Notes: generated from the letters alone by a model not told the origin. A stretch of 64,000 nucleotides of DNA from Doryteuthis pealeii (GCA_023376005.1 CM042152.1:76252012-76316011), one strand, 5' to 3'; positions 11,814 to 21,180 are shown, numbered from the stretch's first letter. Numbers and translations are program-made.

Positions 11814-11825
11814 ATGTGATGAGTG

Positions 11826-11862
<37 letters not shown>
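11767..11862. repeat. Duplicated (TA)n array
   Basis: Two long TA runs (about 11767-11810 and 11827-11862), each followed by AAAGATGTGATGAGTG, so the array plus flank is locally duplicated. Confidence 0.85.
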
Positions 11863-11867
<5 letters not shown>

Positions 11868-12072
11868 ATGTGATGAGTGGTACAAAATTTGTATATAGTT
11901 TTAAATAAGAAATGATTAGCACCAAAGGCCTTTTCATTCATCCTATCAGGCAGGTGTCAATAATTATTGATAATAGTTAAAAAGGAAGTTTATTATACTA
12001 AGATCAAAATAAAAACGTTTAAATCTGTAATGAAATAAACACTTAATTTTGATAAAGAGAAGATTATTTATA

Positions 12073-12075
<3 letters not shown>

Positions 12076-12107
<32 letters not shown>

Positions 12108-12112
12108 TATAG

Positions 12113-12162
<50 letters not shown>
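12076..12162. repeat. (TA)n/(GA)n compound microsatellite
   Basis: TA dinucleotides to about 12105, then GATATA, then an uninterrupted GA run to about 12162. Confidence 0.95.
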
Positions 12163-12166
<4 letters not shown>

Positions 12167-12364
12167 TTTAAAATTATAAGTGTTTCATGAATGCTTAATA
12201 TATTCGATGACAAGATTATAAAAAATAAATGTACTATGTTTTTTTGAAGCATGAAAGAATAGTGAAACTAAGAATTCAAATAGGTTAACATTCCAGAAAT
12301 ACACCTGACTTACCTGTTTCGTTCGAAATAATTGTGTAAATGATTCTAGTCTAAAGATATTTAT

Positions 12365-13255
12365 ATAGTAATTGTTATCCGTTGACTACCAGTTTAGAAA
12401 GTATGGTAGCTAACTTACTGTAGAATAAACATCATACACACCTTCACAGGAAGGTCCCCCATGACAAATAGTGGCACCACAGATGGGCTATGAACATCCC
12501 CGGTGACCGTAGTACTATACTAAGGATTTTCATCAACAGTGGTGCCACTATTTGTCTTGGGGGACCAAGACATTTACACAACATGGGACTCACAATGGAC
12601 AACCTCGTCCCATCAAGGAAGATCATTCGTGCTGTGGGAGGCTTCATTCTTGTGTGTCAGGGTTAGCTAAATTTGTAGTTAGAGGAAAAACAACTAAACA
12701 AGCCCTCTAAATATGCAAAAACCTCCAGTGGCTTTATTTCAGCAAGGCAGCCTGGGAATACTGCATGAAAATTTCCCAACTCTTTAGTAGGCAGGTAACA
12801 AAGAATTATGCCCCAAACCTAACGAGGGTGAGGATCAATCGCCAAATCATATGTTTGACGCCATGCTGGACTCATTAAATAGCGGGCACTTGTTCCTCGA
12901 GTGCCATGTTGGGGGTTACCACAACCCATGCAAGCTTGATGGAGGGGTTGTTCAGCAACACTGTTATTGCAGGTAGTGGAGGTAACATCCATTGGTATGT
13001 GCAGAACTGTTCTTCTGTTTGTGATATATTGACATCCAAACAGTAGCTATGTCTGAGGTGTGAGTCATTGGAGTTTGGTCCCATAGTGCCGATTCAAATG
13101 CTTCAGCATGATAGATGTTCTGCTCGAGACACTTCAGTACCCCAAGCTTTGGCTAGTAGATCTGTATGGAGTGCATAACTTGCTATCCCTCTGATAAGAA
13201 TTATACAGTAACTGTTATTCATTGATTTCTGGTTTAGAAAGTATGGTAGCTAATT
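12365..13255. repeat. Unclassified segment bounded by a direct repeat, with an internal hairpin
   Basis: A ~50-bp block ending GTTTAGAAAGTATGGTAGCTAA occurs at about 12368-12416 and again at about 13206-13253. Inside, GGTCCCCCATGACAAATAGTGG (about 12452-12481) is inverted at about 12540-12567. There is no stable reading frame. It could be an old element with terminal direct repeats. Confidence 0.4.
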
Positions 13256-13343
13256 TTTGTATGATGTAAAAAAAATGTTCATGTTAATGGATTTTGATTA
13301 GTAAGTAATTCAGAAAATTATTTACTAATACTAGGGAGAACTA

Positions 13344-13375
13344 ATACAATATATATATATATATTCCAAAAATCT

Positions 13376-13421
<46 letters not shown>

Positions 13422-13456
13422 AAATTTTTGGATATATATATATATATATATATTCC
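13344..13456. repeat. (TA)n arrays separated by an inverted CCAAAAAT/TTTTTGG word
   Basis: Three TA runs are separated by CCAAAAATCTGG, CCAAATTTTTGG and CCAAAAATCCGG, forming nested local palindromes. Confidence 0.8.
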
Positions 13457-13568
13457 AAAAATCCGGAGAAGAAATCTTACTTAGGATTTTTTTTTTTTTT
13501 TTTAAAGTGTCGCAATTTGCAGAGCTCAATGCATGCCCTTATTGTTAGAGTCACAGAGCAAATTTATA

Positions 13569-13760
13569 AGTAAAAAAAATAACAGAAGATTTAGATTCTT
13601 TGCATTATAGCCTATTTCAGGAAGCCTAGACTAAGTGTCTAAGTTCCCAAATTATCAGGATTCGCATCTGATGATTTGGGAACTTAGACACTTGGTCTAG
13701 GCTTCCTGAAATAGGCTATAATGCAAAGAATCTAAGTCTTCTGTTATATTTTTTTTACTT
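13569..13760. repeat. Near-perfect ~90-bp-arm palindrome
   Basis: The arms (about 13569-13657 and 13668-13760) match almost exactly, for example GCCTATTTCAGGAAGCCTAG against CTAGGCTTCCTGAAATAGGC, around a short spacer with GATTCGCAT. It directly abuts the ribozyme-bearing palindrome at 13764. No coding content. Confidence 0.85.
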
Positions 13761-13879
13761 TATATATTATTTATATTTTTGCTTGAAGGCAATTACAATG
13801 CGTATATCGTATAAAATTCGATAATTATAAAAAAATAACCATGACAAGTGAATTTGGCAAACGATTATGTGATGCTAGA

Positions 13880-13925
13880 ACATCGTACAGTCTGTTTCAA
13901 CTTTATTAAGTCTCATCAGCGATGT
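13880..13925 (-). ncRNA. Hammerhead ribozyme, type I, canonical (left arm)
   Basis: Read on the minus strand: stem I ACAUCG/CGAUGU (6 bp), core CUGAUGA, stem II GACUU/AAGUU closing AAUA (5 bp with one G-U), core GAAA, stem III ACA/UGU with a 3-nt loop, then A17. Predicted cleavage is after the UA at 13886, between 13886 and 13885. Every invariant core base is present and the sequence is identical to the right-arm copy. Confidence 0.85.
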
Positions 13926-14028
13926 ATACTAACGATTTCCCTCTGACAGAAATCGAAACTGGTAGTTTCACAGACTTTACCTGCTGGTCTACCGGTTTCG
14001 ATTTCTGTCGGAGGGAAATCATTAGTAT

Positions 14029-14074
14029 ACATCGCTGATGAGACTTAATAAAGTTGAAACAGACTGTACGATGT
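14029..14074 (+). ncRNA. Hammerhead ribozyme, type I, canonical (right arm)
   Basis: Stem I 14029-14034 pairs with 14069-14074. CUGAUGA is at 14035-14041, stem II at 14042-14046/14051-14055, GAAA at 14056-14059, stem III at 14059-14061/14065-14067, and A17 at 14068. Cleavage is predicted between 14068 and 14069. All core positions match the hammerhead consensus. In-vitro activity is not known. Confidence 0.88.
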
Positions 14075-14237
14075 TCTAGCATCGCATGATCGTTTGCCAA
14101 ATTCACTTGTCATGGTTATTTTCTATAATTATCGAATTTTATACGATATACGCATTGTAATTGCCTTCAAGCAAAAATATAAATAATAATATATACTTTA
14201 TTCAACAATGCTTCTAAAAACAAACATCCAAAACTCA

Positions 14238-14352
14238 TATATATATATATATATTTAAATATATATATATATATAGTAAATGAAGAAAAACTCTAAACTT
14301 GCTTCATTACAATAATTTATTTCAACCGTAGCAAGTTTAGAGTTTTTCTTCA
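14238..14352. repeat. (AT)n followed by a 29-bp-arm hairpin
   Basis: AT arrays at 14238-14275 are followed by AGTAAATGAAGAAAAACTCT (left arm) and its inverse ending near 14350. The 26-nt loop, read on the minus strand, contains CGGUUGAAAU, similar to the GAAA side of a hammerhead whose CUGANGA side is lost. It is probably a degenerate member of the ribozyme foldback family. Confidence 0.6.
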
Positions 14353-14458
14353 TTTACTAAATATCTTGCTCTGTCCTTTTACTCACTGGTATTAGGCACA
14401 TTGAGCTCTCCTTATGGTCTACCTGCAGCAGCTTGGTTAAACCACACATGGAAAGACC

Positions 14459-14474
14459 CTAACTACGGAAAAAA

Positions 14475-14529
<55 letters not shown>

Positions 14530-14713
14530 TGTATTTAGGCAGCATTTTTTCTTTTATACAGGTTTTGTTGAATTGAACAGACAATTCCTGTCTGACATGT
14601 CTTTCGTTGATCCGTTCTAATCTTCGGACCATCCTTCTGGTGTCAGGGTGGAACTGGTATACCAGTCCACTGAATATTTCGTCACTAGCGCTTTCAGCAA
14701 TAAACTTTGCCAT
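14459..14713 (-). pseudogene. Possible Penelope-like element N-terminal fragment
   Basis: The minus-strand frame begins MAKFIAESASDE, then has a basic, helical segment (HPDTRRMVRRLERINERHVR) and ends FNKTCIKEKMLPKYT before running into a (TA)n array at about 14477-14526. The basic N-terminus with an LPKYT-like end resembles, from memory, the region before the RT in Penelope-like elements. A hammerhead-like sequence overlaps its start, which supports this. It is heavily truncated and the assignment is tentative. Confidence 0.4.
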
Positions 14714-14723
14714 CCTCAGGTGG
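14667..14723 (-). ncRNA. Hammerhead-like motif at the 5' end of the fragment
   Basis: Minus strand: CCAC, CUGAGGA (core, N7=G), a long stem-II region containing GGCAAAG...GCGCUAGUGAC, GAAA, short stem III, then GUGG pairing with CCAC. Position 16.1 is C instead of U, so it is probably inactive. Overlap with a start codon matches the usual place of hammerheads at Penelope-like 5' ends. Confidence 0.45.
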
Positions 14724-15514
14724 GAAACGATGAAATAGTTTTCATGTCTCGTTTTTAACGAGAACGAGTAGAAGCAAGGAATTAGTGGGAGGTAATATCA
14801 ATTGGTAGTGGGAGGTTTTTGGAATGGTAGTAGTTTGAACAAAGCATATATATATATATATACCTTGGAATATATTTTAGACATATCAATGAAAATCTAT
14901 GTTTAGTAACACTTGCCACCTTTTGCAGTAAGAAAGATTTTTCAAGTGGTGAGATAAATCAAAGATATGATACATAATGATAGATTGTTCAAAGCAATAT
15001 AATTTTAATTCTACAAGAGGAAAGTGTGTTGTAAATATCAGACATCTAACAAACAAGTATACACGTGTTTTGTCAGTGAATGACTGATAGGCCACATCAA
15101 GAATTGTGCTATTACCTCTATCTCTACAATGCAATTTTTTGAGAGAAGTTTTATGACTCAAAATTATCAGGAGAGGTGTTACAACTAGCAGTTGGCAAAT
15201 CAAATTTTGATTTAATGATAGATAATAAATGAAATTATTTACAATCTTATACTATTTTATATGGAGGTGTGCATAGTGTAATCCATGAATCAAAAATTTT
15301 TTTAAAACTATTTTCTTTAAATTATAGTTGAAGATTTCAAAAAGGTTATTTTCTCTTGAAATTAGGCAGACCATTTCGAAAACAGCACGGGCCACATGTG
15401 GGCCATAAGCTGCAGTTTCCCCTCTAGAGTCTTTCACAAAAGCTTTCAACATCTAAAGGTTTTTCAAATTTCAAATTAAAATATATCCAGATATCTACTT
15501 ATATATCAAATGCG
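14724..15514. other. Non-coding, no recognised repeat
   Basis: Two weak minus-strand open frames (14886-15203 and 15252-15452) show no family I recognise and have poor coding features. They could be decayed transposon remnants. A short TA run lies at 14846-14861. Confidence 0.35.
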
Positions 15515-15675
15515 TGGTTTGAATTCAGTTTTGCTTCTACTAGACTGGTTGCCTAATCACGGTTAAAGAACCCAGTCGGCCCTACTATTTACCCATAGCT
15601 GGAGGGAGAATAGTTGGTTTCATACCTTTCCCAAGGGTATTAGTACTATGTGAAATTTAAACAGCATCGTCTAAG

Positions 15676-15736
<61 letters not shown>
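15515..15736 (-). repeat. SINE-A fragment plus (TA)n
   Basis: The minus-strand SINE-A body (words CCAGTC..AGAAGC, GCTATGGGTAAATAGTAGGGC, CCCTTGGGAAAGGTATG) is truncated before the tRNA-like head. It is followed by about 60 bp of TA. Confidence 0.75.
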
Positions 15737-15738
<2 letters not shown>

Positions 15739-16064
15739 CGATGCTAATAGCTTTTTGATTTAGTGCGTCCTGAGATGCACATATTTGTTTTGAATGAAGA
15801 CCCGTGAAAATTTATGGGTCCCAACTAAAGCCATCTAACTCCTACCTTGTAACCTATCCTGTATAATTTATTTCTAAGAAACTATTGAAATGTATTTACA
15901 GTTAGCTTGAAATGGTGAGGGAAGAAAAAAAAACACTGGGACGCATGGATACGATTTTACTGCATCCTTTTAGATTTTTGTGCATCAGGGATGCAGGACA
16001 CGTACCTATCAGCATCTCTCTCTCTATATATATATAAGGATGCATATATATATATATTATACTA

Positions 16065-16500
16065 GAAGTGGTTACCCAGTGTCGACTGGGTAGAGGGAGA
16101 AAAAACCTGGTGTATAGATTTGTTTAATTTTGAGATTTACAAATGCTGGACATTTTTAAGTAGCATTTCAATGCTATTTCTATGTATATTTTAATTTCTA
16201 AATATCTTTGTATATAAATCAAATCTTCATACTTTTTTGCTCAAAAAGCAACAACTAGTGATATCTAATTTAACTATAGTTACTTTGTTGTTAATTGTTT
16301 TATTTTCATAGTTTCATCCAGACATACATACAAACCAACTGCCCTTTAAATATGTACTAGAAGCGGCTACCCGGCATCGCCTAGGTAGAGTGGGGGTAAA
16401 AGAAAGGTACTCACAGATTCATTATTGTTGAATCGTGAGTTGGATCCTCACAGAATGCCCTATGAAAATCTCTATATAAAAAAGACCTCGTGTTGATCCA
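16065..16500 (+). repeat. Two SINE-E partial copies
   Basis: ACTAGAAGTGGTTACCCAG at about 16070 and ACTAGAAGCGGCTACCCGG at about 16357 both match the 10270 copy. The second continues into GCCCTATGAAAATC. Related ends ACATACA.ACAAACAACTGCCCTTT-like occur before each and near 11250 and 16730. Confidence 0.5.
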
Positions 16501-16837
16501 GACACTCTAAAAAAAAAATTTTTTAAATTAATGTCTCCTATTTAAAATATCAAGTGAAAAAGAAAAAATCCATGCTGTTAACATCTAAATTTTATTTTTT
16601 AATTATCTTTATGAATATAAATCAAATCTATTAGTTTTGCTCAAAAACCAAGCCCTGGTGATATTTAATGTGTATATATATTTACTTTGTTGTTAATTTT
16701 TTTACTTTCAAAGTTTCCCCCCGACTTACACATAAACACAACTGCTCTTTGTATATGTATAGATAAAAATAATCAACTAACCACTGTGACCATTTTCACC
16801 GGTAAGTCACTTTTTCCACAAATACCATATATATGTA

Positions 16838-17211
16838 TAGATAGATAGATAGATTTTTCCTGAACTTTTTGATATTTATATACACCTTTACTGTAAACTC
16901 TTGAGTTTTTTAATGATAAAAATGCTTATAATTTTTTTAAATAAAATTTATTTATTTTTAACATAAAATACGCATTTTTAAAATTATTTGAAAATTCCAG
17001 TACTGATCGAGAGCGTTCTGTGCCTCATGATTAATGATATATTTATTTCGTTTTTCCGTTTACAATGTTGCTTTGATAAAGACCGCATATGGTTGAAACA
17101 GATTTCTGTCAGCAAAACTTTAAACATCTTGTTGTTTTTTCTACAAAACTTTCTACACATATTGTCGGATTCATATCCATTTTACCTTTCATAGATAGAT
17201 AGATAGATAGA
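16838..17211 (+). mobile_element. Hammerhead-bearing element inserted in (GATA)n
   Basis: ATAGATAGATAGATAGAT lies to the left (about 16838-16854) and again to the right (about 17191-17211). Between them is a ~336-bp sequence with a degenerate hammerhead (17068-17115) and the tail ATATTGTCGGATTCATATCC also found at the 3' ends of the elements near 21 kb, 42 kb and 43.4 kb. The same tetranucleotide on both sides suggests insertion within the microsatellite. Confidence 0.65.
17068..17115 (+). ncRNA. Degenerate hammerhead ribozyme
   Basis: Stem I UUGCU/AGCAA (5 bp), core UUGAUAA (two changes from CUGAUGA), one extra A, stem II GACC/GGUU, GAAA intact, stem III ACAGA/UCUGU, then C17. The stems are better kept than the core, so it is probably inactive. 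Confidence 0.55.
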
Positions 17212-17740
17212 TTAGTGTAGTCCAAAAACACAGATTACAAATGTTTTTTTTAGATAACCTCTAGACTCTTGATTTTTGGAATTGCAGTGTGTAAGTATTT
17301 TTTGCAAAGTTTCAGTGAAATTGGTGAGTATTTTGGGGTTTCTCCACTTTGCAAAATAATATTCTTCATTCTGGGCCAGTGTGTAACTCTGCCAAATTGA
17401 TCAAAAGCAGCCAAAATTCTAAAAATTGCTGTCATTGATAGAATACCTGACTGCTTGAGAGAAGAGAAAACTTAGCAGAAAAGTGGAGGAAGTAAGGTTT
17501 CATAAAAAATCTCTCAAGATAAAACAGGAGTATGGAAAAAGCCAGAGTATTCAAACTTCTACTCTTATGCTCACCTTTATCTTTAAGACACTCCTTTCGA
17601 TTGCTTGTCCCTCATGAGTTCCATGAGGTTAACCCCATTTTCAAGTCAGAGAAAGTTATCAGGGCAATGAATCACACGAATATATCAGATCATGGTGCTT
17701 CTATTATAGATAGACCTGTATGTGGAGAAATATATATATT
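17212..17740. other. Non-coding; small unrecognised open frames
   Basis: A minus-strand frame at 17250-17435 and a plus-strand frame at 17532-17759 are open but short, without a known motif. They are left uncalled. Confidence 0.3.
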
Positions 17741-18021
17741 TACCAACCACTCCGCATGAGTGGTTGATAACGCAAGGTCAATTTCTTAAGTGGAGTTCAA
17801 CAGGTTTGAATTCAGAGTTTTCCTTCTCCTATACCAGTTGCCTAACCAAGGTTAAAGAGTCCAGTCTGTCCTATTATTTACCCATAGCTGGAGGGAGAGT
17901 AGGATTCATACCTTTCCCAAGGGTATTAGTGCTAAGTGAAATGCAATTACCACGTCCAGGATTTGAACTCGGGTCGACGAGTCCATTTCCCATGACTTTA
18001 ACCATTACACCACGCGCTTCC
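17741..18021 (-). repeat. SINE-A, near full length
   Basis: Minus strand: tRNA-like head with TGGTGTAATGGTTAAAG (A box) and CGAGTTCAAATCC (B box), body with GTATGAATCCTACTCTCCC, and tail CTTGCGTTATCAACC. The tail side meets a short TA run. It is the reference-type copy of the family here. Confidence 0.85.
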
Positions 18022-18290
18022 ATATGTGGAGAAATATAGAACAAATAGTTAAAAAGATGATGGATATTTAATGTTTAATGCTAATTAACAAAGGGTAACA
18101 AACCTTTTCAACGCATTCTAAACATCCATCATCTTTTTAACTACACAAATCTATTTTCTCCTTGACTAGTTTCATATTGTCCTGAAGAAGGTTTCTTTAT
18201 AAACCAAAATGGTCGAACATCAACACTATGACTAATAAATTTCCATCCATCGTAACATCCCATGTTTGTTCAACATTTCTCCATATATAT
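18021..18290 (+). mobile_element. Foldback element with degenerate hammerhead
   Basis: The arms GGAGAAATATAGAACAAATAG..AAAGATGATGGAT (about 18020-18072) and their inverse ending CTATTTTCTCC (about 18124-18165) form the left palindrome. A hammerhead-like sequence follows at 18175-18225, then a tail to TTCTCCATATATATA. It sits between two SINE-A copies. Confidence 0.55.
18175..18225 (+). ncRNA. Degenerate hammerhead-like motif
   Basis: CUGAAGA at 18182-18188, an extra A, stem II GGUUU/AAACC closing CUUUAU, then AAAA in place of GAAA, then AUG...CAU (stem III) and C. The G12 change should abolish cleavage. Confidence 0.5.
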
Positions 18291-18291
18291 A

Positions 18292-18562
18292 TTTTACCAA
18301 CCCCTCCACACAAGCTGGATGCAACACAAGGTCAATTTCTTAAGTGGAGTTTAACAGGTTTGAATTCAGAGTTTTCCTTCTCCTAGACTGGTTACCTAGC
18401 CATGGTTAAAGAGCCCAATCTGCCCTGCTATTTGCCCATAGCTGGAGGAAGAATTGGATTTATACCTTTCCCAAGGGTATTAGTGCCATGTGAAATGCAA
18501 ACAGGTTCGTCCAGGAATTGAACTCGGGTCGACAAGTCCATATTACACCATGCGCCTCCATA
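18292..18562 (-). repeat. SINE-A copy
   Basis: Same order as the copy at 17741: tail ACCAACCCCTCCACAC, body, then the head ending ATTACACCATGCGCCTCC. Part of the head is missing around GTCGACAAGTCCATATTACACC. Confidence 0.8.
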
Positions 18563-18604
18563 TATGGTCGGATTAATGTTTTCATTTTATTCCCATAGAC
18601 CTGT

Positions 18605-19033
18605 ATGTATTTACAAACCCCTCCACCAGAGTTATGAAGTCAGAGTCAAAGTCGGAGTCAAAAACAATTTAGATTCACTGGCGTCAGGATCAGTAAAACA
18701 ATACTAACTCTGACTCTAATTTACACTTTATATGGCCCTAGTTTAGTCTGTAAAGTTATACAGTGCACACTCCTTATGAATAGATTATTAAAAACTCATG
18801 GTTTTATATTTATTTGTAGGTTATAATCACTTAATTACATAAAAGAGGAGTTGGAGTTAGAGAGCCAAAAATTGATGAGTCAGAAAAATGTTTTGTGATA
18901 CGACTCCACAGCCCTGCCTTGCCCTCAGCATGAGTAGGATGTGACACAAGGTCTAGTTTTAAGTGGAGTTTAATAGGTGTGATTTCATGATTTATGATTT
19001 AATGATAACCCTTACACTATGAGCACCTCCACA
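18605..19033 (-). repeat. SINE-A interrupted by a hAT-like MITE
   Basis: SINE-A tail text ATTTACAAACCCCTCCA (18609-18625) resumes at about 18917 with TCAGCATGAGTAGGATG and continues, internally deleted, to CTATGAGCACCTCC at 19033. Between them is the element at 18627-18916. Confidence 0.6.
18627..18916. mobile_element. hAT-like MITE with GGAGTC-rich ends
   Basis: The right end reads, inverted, CAGGGCTGTGGAGTCGTATC. The left end CAGAGTTATGAAGTCAGAGTC is a decayed match. CAGGG-type termini are typical of hAT elements. Internal AGTCAGAGTC/GGAGTTGGAGTTAG words resemble the unit of the satellite at 33884-34858. An 8-bp target duplication could not be confirmed. Confidence 0.5.
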
Positions 19034-19273
19034 ATTTGACATTTATATGGCTTTGACCTAGATGTTATTCAAGAAAACTTTTGTATTATGTAATGATATT
19101 ATTGATAGGTTTTATAAACATGGCTTTGTGACAAAAAAGTTGCCAAGGTCATCTGATTGACAAATGACACTGAAAATGTTTGTTTAAAAGGAAATTCAAA
19201 TCATATTTATCTGTTTACAACCGGATTAGGTTCTGATCAACTGGTTGTAAGTCTGTTCATTCATAAGTCAGAC

Positions 19274-19308
<35 letters not shown>

Positions 19309-19314
<6 letters not shown>

Positions 19315-19603
19315 AAACCTCCGCACGAGTAGGATGTAACAAGGTCTATTTCTTAAGCGGAGTTTAACAGGTTTCAATTCAGAGTTTTCTTTCCCCTTCT
19401 CCTAGACTGGTTACCTAGCCAATGTTAAAGAGCCTAATCTGCCCTACTATTTACCCATAGATGGAGGGAGAGTATTTGGATGCATACCTTTCCCAAGGGT
19501 ATTAGTGCTATGTGAAATGCAAACAGTCTCATCCAGGATTTGAACTTGTGTCGACAAGTTCATTTCCTACGCCTCTAATCATTACACCACGCACTTCCAT
19601 ACT
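19309..19603 (-). repeat. SINE-A copy after (TA)n
   Basis: The tail ACCAAACCTCCGCACGAG follows a TA run (19277-19309). The body and the head ending CACCACGCACTTCC are present. Adjacent to the plus-strand copy beginning near 19628. Confidence 0.8.
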
Positions 19604-19627
19604 CAGACTGCTATATATGACCACATA

Positions 19628-20368
19628 GGAGGAGGTACATGGTGTAATGGTTACCATCATAAGAAATGAATAAGAGATGAGTTCAAATCCCAGACGAGGC
19701 TATTTACATTTCACATAGCATTAATACCCACTATATTCCAGAAAAGTCCTTGCGGAATCTGACTGATTTGTAAATTGCTATAAACTTTTGACAAAAACCC
19801 ATTTGAATGGACTCTTTAGCCTTGGTTGGCAACCCATCAACTCAAGGAGAAGTCCAACACCAAACCTCTGTTGCCTTCAAGGAAAGGCTAGGGGAGTAAA
19901 CCCCGAAAATAAATCAGGGCTGGAGTCCCTAAGGTGGTGTGATGCTGAAATCCAGTGCTACCCATCAACTTCTGCGACACTACCGTTGCCAAACTGCATT
20001 GGTCCCTTACCTTTCCTTTGGATCACAGCAGCAGTATGGAGAGTGGGGATGTGCTGCACGGGCAACAGCTCATCCTCCATACGAACCCGCCCAGGCTATG
20101 TAGTTCAAGTTAACAAAAACCTTGACACTACTCCATCGTCTCTCGTAGACGGAAGGATGCCAACAACAACAAAAAAAAACCCTTGGAAAATGCATGATTC
20201 TAACTATTCTCCCTCCAGCTATGCGTAAATAATAGGGCAGGCTGGATTCTTTAACCTTCATTAGGCAACTGGTATAGGAGAAAGAAAACTCTGAATTTAA
20301 ACCTTTTAAACTCTACTTAAGAAATTGATCCAGTGTTACATCTTACTTGTGTGGAGTAGTTAGTTTTT
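19628..20368 (+). repeat. SINE-A split by another retroposon
   Basis: The head with GGTGTAATGGTTACC and GAGTTCAAATCCC and the body run to AGCATTAATACCC (about 19737). The SINE resumes with CCTTGGAAAATGCATGATTC at about 20181 and runs to the tail near 20368. Confidence 0.75.
19738..20180 (+). mobile_element. Unclassified retroposon ending in (CAA)n
   Basis: A ~440-bp insert inside SINE-A with higher GC than its surroundings. It contains GGCTAGGGGAGTAAACCCCG and GGAGTCCCTAAGGTGGTGTGATG, and ends GATGCCAACAACAACAAAAA. The A-rich CAA tail marks a retroposed 3' end, probably a LINE 3' UTR or a SINE. No intact frame. Confidence 0.55.
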
Positions 20369-20517
20369 CACAGAACAGATGGACTTGCTACTACTAACAC
20401 ACTCTTCTACCCGGATTTTAATAGCATGTCAAACCCTCAAAAATACTTCAATTTTTATAGCTCTTCTATAATGCTCCCTTTCAACAAATCTAAAACAATT
20501 TCTTCAAATAAGAAATT

Positions 20518-20556
20518 TTCTCCTGACGATGACCTAAGGTTGAAACTCGTTAAGAA
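20518..20556 (+). ncRNA. Hammerhead-like motif
   Basis: CUGACGA at 20523-20529, one extra U, stem II GACC/GGUU closing UAA, GAAA at 20542-20545, stem III AC/GU with a 2-nt loop, then U17. Stem I has four pairs after a first mismatch. A tail and (TA)n follow within 60 bp. Confidence 0.55.
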
Positions 20557-20711
20557 TAAATAACATATAAGAAATATTCCTGTTTGTCTTATTACTTTTT
20601 GTTCATTATATTATATATATTATATATATATATATATATATGAGGAAAATTGAGTAAAGAAAAGAAATGTAAATGGATAAAATGAATTTAATCGATATCA
20701 CATTAATCGAT

Positions 20712-20806
20712 ATCACTTACACATGTGTTTCGGTCAGTTTATGTGTGTGAAAATATTTCGCACACATATTTCGCACACATAGAAGAATCGACCTTCATCA
20801 GAGTGA
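20712..20806 (-). ncRNA. Hammerhead ribozyme, left arm, core intact
   Basis: Minus strand: stem I UCACU/AGUGA (5 bp), CUGAUGA, one unpaired A, stem II GGUC/GACC closing a long internal loop, GAAA, stem III ACAC/GUGU, A17. Cleavage is predicted between 20718 and 20717. The only departure from the standard core is the extra A after CUGAUGA, shared by most copies in this window. Confidence 0.65.
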
Positions 20807-20838
20807 ACATTTATTTATAAATTTATAAAATAAATGTT

Positions 20839-20918
20839 CACTCTGATGAAGGTCGATTCTTCTATGCGTGCAAAATATTTTCACACACATAAACTGACCG
20901 AAACACATGTGTATGTGA
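20839..20918 (+). ncRNA. Hammerhead ribozyme, right arm, one stem I mismatch
   Basis: Same organisation as the left-arm copy: CUGAUGA at 20843-20849, GAAA at 20900-20903, cleavage predicted after 20913. The first stem I pair is a U-U mismatch where the left arm has A-U. Otherwise intact. Confidence 0.6.
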
Positions 20919-21000
20919 TATCGATTAAATTCATTTTCTCCATTTACATTTCTTTACTCATTTTTCCTCATATTGTCGGATTCAATTCCTTTTCCATTTT

Positions 21001-21053
<53 letters not shown>

Positions 21054-21059
21054 TGTTCC

Positions 21060-21180
21060 CTCTTCATGTAGCTTGCTTGTCTGACCACTTTTAAACTTCT
21101 CTATCTACTCATACACACTTCTGACGAATTTCAGCCCCTGACACTCCTGACCAGTGAAATTAGATCAATTCCTTATTGCA
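21060..21180 (-). pseudogene. Mariner-like transposase N-terminal scrap
   Basis: Minus-strand text IEKFKSGQTS (about 21075-21105) matches the start of the helix-turn-helix region also seen at 61400-61690 (WIEKFKSGW). Shared nucleotide text includes CCACTTTTAAACTTCTCTAT. Very short and broken. Confidence 0.45.

Larger units (their letters stand above)
13764..14193. mobile_element. Palindromic element with divergent twin hammerhead ribozymes
   Basis: The left arm (about 13764-13966) and right arm (about 13988-14193) are inverted copies with few differences, separated by about 21 nt. Each arm carries the same 46-nt hammerhead sequence facing outward (13880-13925 minus, 14029-14074 plus). After the right arm comes a unique tail (about 14194-14237) and then (AT)n. 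This fits the inverted pseudo-LTR arrangement known for Penelope-like elements, though no RT is present. I infer a non-autonomous, ribozyme-bearing retroelement. Confidence 0.75.
20641..21050 (+). mobile_element. Palindromic twin-hammerhead element between (TA)n arrays
   Basis: TA arrays lie at about 20606-20640 and 21004-21050. The left arm (20641-20821) and right arm (20822-20970) are inverted copies. The left arm has small internal tandem duplications, one of ATCGATATCAC and one of a CACACATATTTCG unit. Each arm carries an outward-facing hammerhead. The right arm is followed by a ~34-nt tail with ATATTGTCGGATTCAATTCC and then TA repeats. No protein is encoded. Confidence 0.7.

Noticed and set aside
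17250..17435. Minus-strand frame as a host exon
   Set aside because: Open and mixed in composition, but no splice signals or recognisable motif; not enough support.
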